Shown here: piece by piece, positions 26,771-34,837 of the stretch | How the letters are laid out: each line of letters starts with the position of its first letter | How positions within the stretch are numbered: position 1 is the stretch's first letter | NCBI RefSeq assembly: GCF_000190415.1 | Contig: NZ_AEWF01000001.1 | Location: 558,001 to 622,000 of the forward strand | DNA from: Candidatus Odyssella thessalonicensis L13 | GTDB lineage: Bacteria > Pseudomonadota > Alphaproteobacteria > Paracaedibacterales > Paracaedibacteraceae | DNA: 64,000 bases | Direction of reading: 5' to 3' | The notes under the pieces: model-generated | The model's database searches: none | What the model was told of the DNA's origin: nothing | Seen by the model: the letters and a program-made list of their open reading frames with translations, nothing else | Made by a program: the position numbers and the translations under genes

Positions 26771-28504
26771 CTACCTCACTACGCCTTCAGCCAACAATCT
26801 TGCTTTTATTGCGCGGTCAAGAACGCGCTTATATTCTATAGGAGCCCCCCAGCAGCCGACAGATAAATACCTCAAATTGATCTTACTGCAAGCTGTTGCT
26901 ATAAAGCCTTCAAAAGTCTGTAAATCACATTCTAATTTGCTACATTGCATTGAAAAACACTCAAGATTAGGCAATGAACTGATAACCTTAGCAATATCTT
27001 GCAGGGCCTTATTATCTGCTGAACCCATCCAAACTCCCAACCACCCAATATGGGACGCATATTGCAGATGCGAGATTTCCACGTCGGTTAAACTGTCCTT
27101 AAAATTTAATCCCCAGGAATGAAGCTCCATAATTTCTATAAATTCATAGCCATTAGACTTCCACAAGGAAACATCCGCGGTACTCCCTTGTATTTTCTCT
27201 ATTATACCCTTTCTAATAGTGCTGTGATGTTCTTCATCGAATAAGTCTCTAAGAGCAAACATGCCAGGAAATATTCCTATATCAAATTGTAGCTCCTTAA
27301 AATTAGGGATGCTGTTCAAATTCTTAACAAGTTCGATTATGCCCCTAGGTTGAGTCTCATAACTAAAAGAATTGAGGTGAAAGTATTCAATATTTTTGTT
27401 AACTCTGCACACCTCTATTAATCCGTTAATATTGCTAGCAAGGTTATTATTGCTAAGATAATTTAGGCTTACCCCTCTCAGGTTGGGATGAGTAGCCAAT
27501 ATGTCCAAAGTATGATGATCTAAAACACAGTCGATAAGAAAGTAACTAAAATTTAGATCTAATAAACGCTGAAGATCTAGACCATACTCAATAATTTCCG
27601 AAAGTGGAAGGACATATTCATTTTCAGGATGGACGCCTGCACGCAGCAATTCTAATACTCTTAAGCGCACCCCGTCCTCGAGAGAGGAGTCAAGGATGGC
27701 TTTTATCATTTTTGATGTTTGTGAATAAAAGAAAATATGTCTGCCTGGCGGAAACATTGCTAATATAGAAGCAGCTGCCACAATGGTGTTTGAATCAGCA
27801 AAGTCAGCACCACCCCAATATATACGCTGTAAGGTTGGATTTTCACATAGAGCAATCATTATTGGCTGAAACATCGCATCTGTTTCTTCTGGGGTTATTC
27901 GGGGCCTTTTATTAAATATATGAAGTTCCTCGAGATGCGTGCTTTTTTTCAGCAACGGAAGGTAATTAAAGGCATCAGCTGGCTTTATATCTAAACCTCT
28001 AAATGGTCCCTCAAATATTTCTTCCGCACTAAATCCATGCCTTAGCAAAACCTCAAAGTGGCAACAATCGAAGACCAAATCTAAACTGGGTCGCATCTTA
28101 GCTAGCAACTGCTTTTTCTTCTTGTCATCTTCAAACTGATTAATATAGCGCCAAAAATCTAACATTCGCTTTTGCGGCATAACATCGCGAATGCCTTCAC
28201 AAAGTTCTTCAGGCAAATTCAACAGTTGAGATGCTAAACTATTAAAGCTAATACGTTCAGCAATTAAATATAAACATCTATTCCTCAAGGAGTTTCTTTG
28301 GAAAGTATACGTAGGTAAGGTAAAGTGGAAGGATGATTTATGCTCTAAAGAGTTCTGTTCTTCAGATAAAGGCAAAGCTTCAGCAATTTCGCTTAGGTTA
28401 ACAGTTAAGTTTTCGTTGTCTTCTCTTTCATTAGTCTGACCTATGGATAAAGTTAGATATGAAAATAATATAAGTGCAGCTGCATGCAATACTGCTCTGT
28501 TCAT
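26771..28504 (-). CDS. Exported LRR-like protein with F-box-like N-terminal motif, paralogue 2 (577 aa)
   Basis: Same design as its downstream neighbour: a signal peptide (LHAAALILFSYLTLSIG), the shared NEREDNENLTVNLSEIAEAL linker, an F-box-like LPEELCEGIRDVMPQKRMLDF, then irregular leucine-rich segments such as LEELHIFNKRPRITPEE, LRGVSLNYLSNNN, FKELQFDIGIFP, LECFSMQCSKLE and LRYLSVGCWG. The pair arose by tandem duplication. The N-terminal 50 residues and the segment FFxSxxxxxIxxIL near residue 265 are conserved, while the presumed ligand face has diverged. A ribosome site AAGGAGGAAAA precedes the ATG. The 69-base gap and the hairpin between the genes suggest separate transcripts. Confidence 0.7.
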   Translation of the reverse strand: MNRAVLHAAALILFSYLTLSIGQTNEREDNENLTVNLSEIAEALPLSEEQNSLEHKSSFHFTLPTYTFQRNSLRNRCLYLIAERISFNSLASQLLNLPEELCEGIRDVMPQKRMLDFWRYINQFEDDKKKKQLLAKMRPSLDLVFDCCHFEVLLRHGFSAEEIFEGPFRGLDIKPADAFNYLPLLKKSTHLEELHIFNKRPRITPEETDAMFQPIMIALCENPTLQRIYWGGADFADSNTIVAAASILAMFPPGRHIFFYSQTSKMIKAILDSSLEDGVRLRVLELLRAGVHPENEYVLPLSEIIEYGLDLQRLLDLNFSYFLIDCVLDHHTLDILATHPNLRGVSLNYLSNNNLASNINGLIEVCRVNKNIEYFHLNSFSYETQPRGIIELVKNLNSIPNFKELQFDIGIFPGMFALRDLFDEEHHSTIRKGIIEKIQGSTADVSLWKSNGYEFIEIMELHSWGLNFKDSLTDVEISHLQYASHIGWLGVWMGSADNKALQDIAKVISSLPNLECFSMQCSKLECDLQTFEGFIATACSKINLRYLSVGCWGAPIEYKRVLDRAIKARLLAEGVVR

Positions 28505-28880
28505 TTTTCCTCCTTTTAAAAACTCTGAAGCTTAGTCTTAAGACGTAATTCGATGTTAAGTTTTTCTCGACTGCGATTAACTAGCTTATTTCTAACACAG
28601 TCTAACGTTCAATTTTATTAAATTTTAACATATATTGTTATTCTCGAGAGGGTCAATATTTGATACAATTCGCTTACCATGCTTTAAGCAGAGAGGATAC
28701 CATTTCCTCAGCTGAAAGCAGAAGTTTCACGCCAACTTCCACGAAATCTTTGGCGAGCTAAATCCTTTCAATGTGAAACCTTATGTTTTAGGATATGGAA
28801 GCGTCCTAACCTTATCCAGAACGCCCCCATGAATAATATAACTAAGTTTAGGTCCATCTTTAAAAAGGAGAAAAACAATT
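28505..28880. other. 376-bp divergent spacer
   Basis: Mostly AT-rich on the left. On the right a 38-codon + frame near 28717-28830 reads like a gene tail (FHEIFGELNPFNVKPYVLGY then SVLTLSRTPP) but has no start and no recognisable family, so I treat it as debris. The strong ribosome site AAAAAGGAG of the next gene is at 28861-28870. Confidence 0.35.
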
Positions 28881-30476
28881 ATGATCACTGGATTAATCAA
28901 GAAATTTAAAAAGATAATGATGCTTCAGTGCCTACTCTCTAGCTTTCATTTAGGCGCTATGGAGCAGCCAAACCCCCAAGATTTACCTAAAGATAACTTA
29001 TGGCAGTCCTTTATTGGCTTAGATTCATCACTGCCGATTCTAAAGCCGGTGACCATGGCGGTTGTAGAAGGAAGCTATGATATTGATATGGCTAAAGAAG
29101 GCTTTGATATCACTTATATCTCACCTCTGGTCCACCCTAAACGTTATAACTCCACCACCAAAGCATTTATCCAAAGACCGGTGCAGATGTACGATGTCAG
29201 ATTAGTTGTAAACAATGTCCAGGATATTCAAGAGTATATTGACCACAATGAAAACAGAGCAGAAAGTTGGCTGAGCAGCAAGTTTATCGCCAATTTGAGA
29301 AGTGTTGCTGCAGATGCCGACCTAGTAGAAGGCGATCTTACCTCAGATTCTTGGCATATCTCCTCCGAAGAAATGAAGGTGACTCATTATGGTATTATTT
29401 TTAGCCCGACCGCCGAGAACCAATTGGTAATTACACAAGGTGATATGCTGGCAGAGAAGCCAGCTTTCATCGATAAAGCTAAAGCGCTTATTGATCGGAT
29501 AGAAGCAGAACAGACTCAAGAAGAGAAGAAGTTTATTGAGCATTCAGGCTCTATTTTAGAAGTATTGAGAAGCACCTTTCCGGGTCAAGGGTTAAAGATT
29601 AAATTATTCCATCCTAGTGAGCTGTCAACCATTGCTGCTGATCCTGACGTTGACATCGTCAGCTGCTCAAGTTACCTGATCTCTCTCTCCGACAATCAAG
29701 CGAGCCTAGAAGCTTCTGAAACAAGCGGCAATTTCTACTATGATTACAATGCCTTTAATGGCAGTGGCAAAATCGTGGTTATTGCAACTTCTAATGATCA
29801 TCATCAGCTGTTAGGAGAGGATAATACCGGCCTTATGAAGATCATAAGCAATGCTCAAGGTTATTTTCCTATCTTAGCTTCAACCTCATGTAGCTATGGT
29901 GAAAGTTTGCTGGGTAACTGTGGCGATTACTTCTTTAAAGGCCAGATTGATTACAGTTATCCCTATATGACAGCTCCTGGCTTCTTTGTTGATTTCTTAG
30001 AGGATAAGATTTATTTTGGCTGCTCACTTGCGGCTCCGTTTATTGCGGCCGGTGCTGCAAGATTAAAAGCTGCACTTCCTGATTTGCCGTTAGACCGTGT
30101 AAGAGAGTTTTTAATTCAGGCTGGTCGCAAGCCTGCGGATCATCCTATCTCGTCTCCTATTATCTCTCCAGAACAGAAGCAGAAGCTGATCCTTGAAGTT
30201 CAAAGCCAATTAGACCGTGACACCTCTGAAGAAAATAGTTCCCTCCAAGAACTGATCAATATTGAAATAGGGAGTGTTTCAGAACCTCTCATCGATGCCG
30301 CTTATAATACTGCCTTAAATGAAATCCGTGAACAGCATTGTTCGCGAGAGTTTTATAGCCTGACTATAAAGGATCCCCTTCTCCGTCAGCACGTCTGGGA
30401 AAACTTTGACATTAACAAGTATTATAACCACCTCGATATTGCGGCAGCTTATGCGTTAGCAAAAGAGCACGCATAA
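28881..30476 (+). CDS. Exported subtilase-like (S8) protein with Asp-to-Glu change at the catalytic Asp position
   Basis: A 531-residue protein: signal peptide (MMLQCLLSSFHLGA) then MEQPNPQD, then a domain in S8 order. The strand VTMAVVEGSYDID stands where subtilases have VAVIDTGxD, so the catalytic Asp is Glu63. His169 in KVTHYGIIFSP fits the HGTHVAG His. Asn305 in IATSNDHHQ fits the oxyanion Asn. Ser382 in YFGCSLAAPFIAAGAARLKA fits GTSMAAPHVAG, preceded by YPYMTAPGFF. About 80 extra residues separate Glu63 and His169. The C-terminal 120 residues are helical. Either a weakly active protease or a pseudoenzyme. Ends at a strong terminator. Confidence 0.8.
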   Translation: MITGLIKKFKKIMMLQCLLSSFHLGAMEQPNPQDLPKDNLWQSFIGLDSSLPILKPVTMAVVEGSYDIDMAKEGFDITYISPLVHPKRYNSTTKAFIQRPVQMYDVRLVVNNVQDIQEYIDHNENRAESWLSSKFIANLRSVAADADLVEGDLTSDSWHISSEEMKVTHYGIIFSPTAENQLVITQGDMLAEKPAFIDKAKALIDRIEAEQTQEEKKFIEHSGSILEVLRSTFPGQGLKIKLFHPSELSTIAADPDVDIVSCSSYLISLSDNQASLEASETSGNFYYDYNAFNGSGKIVVIATSNDHHQLLGEDNTGLMKIISNAQGYFPILASTSCSYGESLLGNCGDYFFKGQIDYSYPYMTAPGFFVDFLEDKIYFGCSLAAPFIAAGAARLKAALPDLPLDRVREFLIQAGRKPADHPISSPIISPEQKQKLILEVQSQLDRDTSEENSSLQELINIEIGSVSEPLIDAAYNTALNEIREQHCSREFYSLTIKDPLLRQHVWENFDINKYYNHLDIAAAYALAKEHA

Positions 30477-30515
30477 CGCCTTCTTTATCAAGATCTAAAT
30501 TGTTCTTAAAATATA

Positions 30516-30540
30516 AGAGCCCTTTAAAGGGCTCTTTTTT
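30516..30540. terminator. Strong bidirectional terminator
   Basis: A perfect 10-bp palindrome, AGAGCCCTTT/AAAGGGCTCT, followed by TTTTT on the + strand and by T-rich sequence on the - strand (TTATATTTT). It sits between the convergent subtilase-like gene and the 271-residue exported protein gene. Confidence 0.85.
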
Positions 30541-30567
30541 AAACACTATTTACCAGAGTTTTAATTG

Positions 30568-31383
30568 TTACTCTGTGAGCAATTTATGTAAAGCTAAGAG
30601 CTGTGCAGCTTTTGGTGTCTGCGTAGGAACTTTAAGCGAAGCAAGCTGCTGTTGCTTTCTTTCTAAATTGCTTGTTGCTATTTGCACCTTATTTTCCAGC
30701 GCCTGCTGAGATTTTAATGCATTTGCATAGCTGTAATAACCAAACGCTACCGCTTGCAATTTCTTGGCGGCCTCATAAGTTTGGAAACTGCCTTGTGGCA
30801 AGTTTAAGCATTCTTCAATCCTTCCACATACAGCATTATGGGGATGATTTAAGAGGTTAGAAGTGGTGGAGCTACCGACTTGAGCGCGAGACTCCTGACC
30901 TGCATAACCGATCAGAATGCGTAATAACTCAGCCCTTTTGGTATCGGCTAACCTGGTTCCTTGTCGCCGCTGATATTCTTGAAATACAGAGGTTATAACA
31001 TCATTAGCAAGAACCTGAGCCGCACTTTTTATAGTCGCGCTTTCATGCTTTGTAGCTGCAAGCTTTGTGCGAACTTGCCCTACTTCCTGTAAACAAAGTT
31101 GTACATCTCGTTCACCCTCATTTATCTGCCCTGATTGGGACGGAGAGATAAGCTTCTCTAGAGCAAGGTCAGCGATTACTGCAAGGTCTGCTTTAATCTC
31201 TGGATCCAGCCTCTCTACGAATTCTTGCTGAGCCTGGACAGTAGGAAGCTGTGTCAGCCCCTTAAATGTCTCGAGGCGTTGCAGTGTCTCAGGGTCGCGT
31301 AGATCGGATGGCAGAATATTATCCAAATCCATGGCAACTGCACTGGTAATAAGTAAGGCTAGAGCTGCTAAAGTATCCCTCAT
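30568..31383 (-). CDS. Exported helical protein of unknown function, AMD junction (271 aa)
   Basis: Signal peptide MRDTLAALALLITSAVA followed directly by MDLDNILPSDL. The mature part is alpha-helical, with Gln-rich stretches near the C-terminus (NLERKQQQLASLK) suggesting a coiled coil. Two Cys (LCLQEVG, VCGRIEECL) could form disulfides. I do not recognise a family. Start preceded by AGGAAATAATAAA. Convergent with the subtilase-like gene across a shared terminator. Confidence 0.7.
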   Translation of the reverse strand: MRDTLAALALLITSAVAMDLDNILPSDLRDPETLQRLETFKGLTQLPTVQAQQEFVERLDPEIKADLAVIADLALEKLISPSQSGQINEGERDVQLCLQEVGQVRTKLAATKHESATIKSAAQVLANDVITSVFQEYQRRQGTRLADTKRAELLRILIGYAGQESRAQVGSSTTSNLLNHPHNAVCGRIEECLNLPQGSFQTYEAAKKLQAVAFGYYSYANALKSQQALENKVQIATSNLERKQQQLASLKVPTQTPKAAQLLALHKLLTE

Positions 31384-31584
31384 TTTATTATTTCCTGTTA
31401 TATATTCCTAGAACTTAACATATAAGAACTCATCTACCCACTTTCAAGGTTAATATTTTTATACTTGCTTCAAATATTGCCTAAGAATTTCCCAATTTTT
31501 GATAGAGTCCGGAAAGTTGGCATAGAACCTATCCGAAAAATCATGAAGTGATTTTTCTATAAATGGTGATAGCCGAAAAGAGAT

Positions 31585-31785
31585 CTAGAAAAGCTTGAAA
31601 GACACTAATATTTTATCAAATCTGATAACAATTGGCGCGCTGGTTTCATCCAAGCAAAGAAGCGTGCGACTACTCAACGCTTGCTATATCTTCTTAAAGT
31701 TCTTCCATCTTGAGTTTTATTTTTTACTTCGGTTGTGCCACGAAATCATAGTAATCCCTTTATCTTTTAGGGCCTTAATACACGA
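31585..31785 (-). pseudogene. IS5-family transposase remnant (C-terminal catalytic region)
   Basis: On the - strand, broken by stops and at least two frameshifts, the text reads KALKDKGITMISWHNRSKK, then TQDGRTLRRYSKR, a stop, VVARFFAWMKPARQLL and, one frame over, RFDKILVSFKLF. This follows the end of IS5-type DDE transposases, where a GI-x-x-I-x-P-x-R block leads to DGR-x-LRRY-x-RRWxVERxFAWL and then a RF-D/E segment. The Glu of VER is replaced by Ala here. Terminal repeats are not recognisable. The remainder of the 31384-32001 spacer shows nothing else. Confidence 0.7.
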
Positions 31786-32001
31786 TAGTTTCCAGTATTA
31801 ACCGGTTTGACCACTTAAGGGGGCGGCTCCTTTTGTTGCCAGTCCAAAAAATACTTTCAAGGGGCTTCCAATTTTCATCCTCTATCTTTATCATTCTCTT
31901 TGGTGAGGGTTAATTTTACTCAAGAATATAGTTGTTCCACCTTTTTCAAAATTAGACGCTAAGCCTCATTTCATTTCAATATTAATAAGGAATAAAACGC
32001 T

Positions 32002-33501
32002 ATGAATCAGAAAAAATATTTATATTTATTGGCCAACTTAGCCTCAACTGTTTTTGCTATGGAACCTTCTTCAGAGCAGAACTCAAACCCTCAGATGGTA
32101 CAAGAGAAAGATTATCAAACGGAGGCTAAGTTATCCCTTGGTACAATACAAGAACTGCCGCCAGAGATTTTGAAGAAAATATTCGATTATTTACCTTTAA
32201 ACGATCTATTAAATTCAATGGAAGTTAGTAGAACCTTCTGCAGTGCAGGCTATAATGCTCGCTTCCAGGAGGCAATTAAAAAAGCGATTTGTTTACCAGA
32301 AAATGGGATTGATGGTCAAGGTTGGCGACCTGGTGATAAACGAGAACAAATAATTTCCCACTATTCAGAAAAATTATTTACCGGCATTAATGATGATGCC
32401 AAAAATACAATAACTAAAATTTTGAATCACTTAAAAGTTGAGCAAGTGTATGTTATCAGTAAACACATTGATAAGTTATTTTATAATTCTTTAGATGCTG
32501 CAGACCGACAATTACTTATCGAGGCAGTGGCAGAGCTTGAGGCTGAGCAAATTTACAGTATTCTTAAAAACGCTGATAAATTTTTTGATAATCTGAATGA
32601 TCCTCTTGATCGCCAATTAGTTGTTAGCGCATTTGCTTGCCTTAAGCCTGAGGCAATTTTTAGTATTGCTTACCATGCGGATGCATTTTCTTTTAATAAC
32701 TTTAAAATGCCAGAACGCACATCTCTCATCAGGGCATTTGCTTGTTGTAAGCCAGAGCAAGTTAAGTTTATAGCTGAGCATACTGATAAGTTTTTCACTA
32801 GTACCATGGATGGAAAGGGTCAGGCACAAATTATAGAAAATTTATCTTTTTTTACAATTGAAAAGCTGCATCTTCTAATTGAATACGCTGACGAGTTTTT
32901 TAGCTATCTTAAAGATGAGTGGAGAAGAGGATCAAGCTTCAGAAAGTTAGCTCCTTTTACTGCTGAACAATTGCAACTTATGAGTGAATATGGCGACAAG
33001 CTCATATATCGAAAAGGGGCCAGTGATTCTTGGCTGTCAGGCGCTAATGATCCTCATGATAGTTTTCGTTCCCTTACAGCCGACCATATAAAGCTTATAG
33101 CTCAACATGCCGATATGTTTTATAGCAAAAAATTACCCCTTACTAGTTTAGCATCTCTTACAATGGAACAATTGCAGATTATAATTGAAGATATGGATAA
33201 GATTTTTATCAACAATATGGGATGGCGTCATCATAAAAACATCATCAACCAATTGGCATCCCTTACTGCTGAGCATATTCATCAGCTGGCAAAGATAATT
33301 GATTCTTACTCCGACAAGCTTTTTTCCTCTTTAAATAAGGCTTATGAAACAGCTGACATTATTTTGACCTTGGCTTCTGTTAAAAAAGAGCAGCTGCCGC
33401 TTATGGCTGAGCATATAAAGGATAATTTCTTTCCTAATATGACACTTGAAGAATGGTCAGGAATGATAGAAAAGTGGAATAAAAATCAAGAAATGCTTTA
33501 A
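32002..33501 (+). CDS. Secreted F-box protein with about ten helical repeats (499 aa)
   Basis: Signal peptide (LYLLANLASTVFA) followed by MEPSSEQN. An F-box lies at residues 48-85: IQELPPEILKKIFDYLPLND then SMEVSRTFC. From about residue 140 to 490, a unit of roughly 35-45 residues is repeated about ten times, each built around the pattern L-x-x-EQ-x-x-x-I-x-x-H-x-DK-x-F. Examples are LKVEQVYVISKHIDKLF, LEAEQIYSILKNADKFF, CKPEQVKFIAEHTDKFF and LTAEHIHQLAKIID. This F-box plus repeat layout mimics eukaryotic SCF adaptors, in which the repeats bind the target. The leader DYQTEA is shared with the Sel1-repeat gene at 39876. Ribosome site AAGGAATAAAACGCT. Confidence 0.78.
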   Translation: MNQKKYLYLLANLASTVFAMEPSSEQNSNPQMVQEKDYQTEAKLSLGTIQELPPEILKKIFDYLPLNDLLNSMEVSRTFCSAGYNARFQEAIKKAICLPENGIDGQGWRPGDKREQIISHYSEKLFTGINDDAKNTITKILNHLKVEQVYVISKHIDKLFYNSLDAADRQLLIEAVAELEAEQIYSILKNADKFFDNLNDPLDRQLVVSAFACLKPEAIFSIAYHADAFSFNNFKMPERTSLIRAFACCKPEQVKFIAEHTDKFFTSTMDGKGQAQIIENLSFFTIEKLHLLIEYADEFFSYLKDEWRRGSSFRKLAPFTAEQLQLMSEYGDKLIYRKGASDSWLSGANDPHDSFRSLTADHIKLIAQHADMFYSKKLPLTSLASLTMEQLQIIIEDMDKIFINNMGWRHHKNIINQLASLTAEHIHQLAKIIDSYSDKLFSSLNKAYETADIILTLASVKKEQLPLMAEHIKDNFFPNMTLEEWSGMIEKWNKNQEML

Positions 33502-33561
33502 GGAGTCAGAGTTCAGCCTGCAGTTATTGAATGTGCTGCTGTTATAATGGGCATCGGCAAC

Positions 33562-33816
33562 TTAACTAATAGCGGCTAGATGGAGGCTAGAACTGTCAAC
33601 TTTAGACGCAAAAAGTTGTAAAGCCGCCTCAAGCTGAATGGGCTGGGCGGCTGAAAAAGTAAATCGTTGAGCTGAAGATTTATTCTTGTACTGACCAATT
33701 TCTATCGAAAAAATAGTACGAACATTGCTTATCTGGGACAATAATTTCTGTATCCCGGGCCTCGATCTAAAGCTGCAACTGAAACGATGGTAAAGCCATA
33801 TGGTGGACCTAGTTAT
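33562..33816 (-). pseudogene. Coding-like fragment without a start codon, after murB
   Basis: In the 439-bp spacer downstream of murB, an 84-codon - strand frame lies between two stops and has no ATG. It reads HRFSCSFRSRPGIQKLLSQI, then VRTIFSIEIGQYKNKSSAQR and QPIQLEAALQLFASKVD, ending LAAIS. The residue mix is coding-like. I cannot name the family, and it is not ftsQ or ddl as expected after murB. It is probably the 3' relic of a lost gene. The rest of the spacer is featureless. Confidence 0.35.
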
Positions 33817-33940
33817 TTATACTTTGAAGATAAGAGCTGATTCTTATACTTTTAAATATTAAAAAAAAGTGAAGATTTCTCTGTAAAATTGTTTATGTTA
33901 AATCTAACTATTCCTTTTTTCGGATAGCTTCTAAAAAGAT

Positions 33941-34837
33941 TTAAGCTTCACCAATACGCACAATTTCCCAGTGCAGATCATGACCACTGTTTGCCTTAAC
34001 GCGGGCGCGGACGGTTTCTCCTAAGGTCTCGAGATCGGTGGCAGTACAGTTATCCGTATTAAGCAAGAAGTTACAGTGTTTTTCTGAAACTTGCGCTTGG
34101 CCGACCTTTAAACCACGGCAGCCTGCTTCATCAATAAGATTCCACGCACTGAATCCTTCTGGGTTTCTAAAAGTACTTCCGCCTGTGCGCCCTTTAACTG
34201 GTTGAGAGGCTTCCCGTTCCGCCAGCAGCGTCTCAAGTCGGCGCTTGATCGCTTGCGGATCACCCATTTCACATTTAAAGCGGGCACGAGTCACAATTTG
34301 ATCGGCTCTGATATTACTATGGCGATAGGACATAGCCAACTCAGCGGCGGTTAGGCGTTGCACCTGTCCGCCCAGGTCAACCACATCTGCCCAAATCAGT
34401 CGATCTTTGGTCTCTGTGCCATAACAGCCTGCGTTCATTTTGACAGCACCGCCAATAGTCCCCGGCACCCCCACTAAGAATTCTAATCCCGATAAGCCCC
34501 AGTCGCCACAGGTTAAGGCAACTGTCCGATCAAGCGCCCCTCCTCCAACCTCAATTTCTAAGCCATCGCGTTCAATTGTGGCAAAGCCGCGTCCTAAACG
34601 AATGACAACGCCGCGCAGCCCCCCATCTCTGACAAGGAGATTAGAGCCGGCACCAACTATATTGATAGGAATATCGGTGGGACGCTGTTTTAAGAACGAG
34701 ATCAAATCCTCTAAATCGACCGGTTTAAACAGAACATCGGCGGGGCCGCCTACCCGAAACCAAGTTTGTTCGGCCATCGAAGCTTTGAAAGTATAACGAC
34801 CGCGAACAATTGGTAAGCTTTGACACCAATCGTTCAT
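33941..34837 (-). CDS. murB: UDP-N-acetylenolpyruvoylglucosamine reductase
   Basis: A 298-residue FAD enzyme that reduces UDP-GlcNAc-enolpyruvate to UDP-MurNAc with NADPH. FAD-binding blocks are VGAGSNLLVRDGGLRGVVI and FLVGVPGTIGGAVKMNAGCY. The catalytic Ser is in GRTGGSTFRNP and the C-terminal acidic residue in DLHWEIVRIGE. The Tyr loop of Escherichia-type enzymes is missing, as is normal in alphaproteobacteria. The ATG overlaps the murC stop by 4 bp, so murC-murB is one coupled unit. No ddl, ftsQ or murG flanks it. Confidence 0.95.
   Translation of the reverse strand: MNDWCQSLPIVRGRYTFKASMAEQTWFRVGGPADVLFKPVDLEDLISFLKQRPTDIPINIVGAGSNLLVRDGGLRGVVIRLGRGFATIERDGLEIEVGGGALDRTVALTCGDWGLSGLEFLVGVPGTIGGAVKMNAGCYGTETKDRLIWADVVDLGGQVQRLTAAELAMSYRHSNIRADQIVTRARFKCEMGDPQAIKRRLETLLAEREASQPVKGRTGGSTFRNPEGFSAWNLIDEAGCRGLKVGQAQVSEKHCNFLLNTDNCTATDLETLGETVRARVKANSGHDLHWEIVRIGEA

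Noticed and set aside
24989-28504. Calling the LRR-like paralogues full F-box proteins
   Set aside because: Only the LPEEL start fits; the Val-Cys-x-x-Trp end of an F-box is missing, so F-box-like is as far as the sequence goes.
31595-31801. 68-codon + strand ORF
   Set aside because: It is the antisense of the IS5-type transposase remnant.
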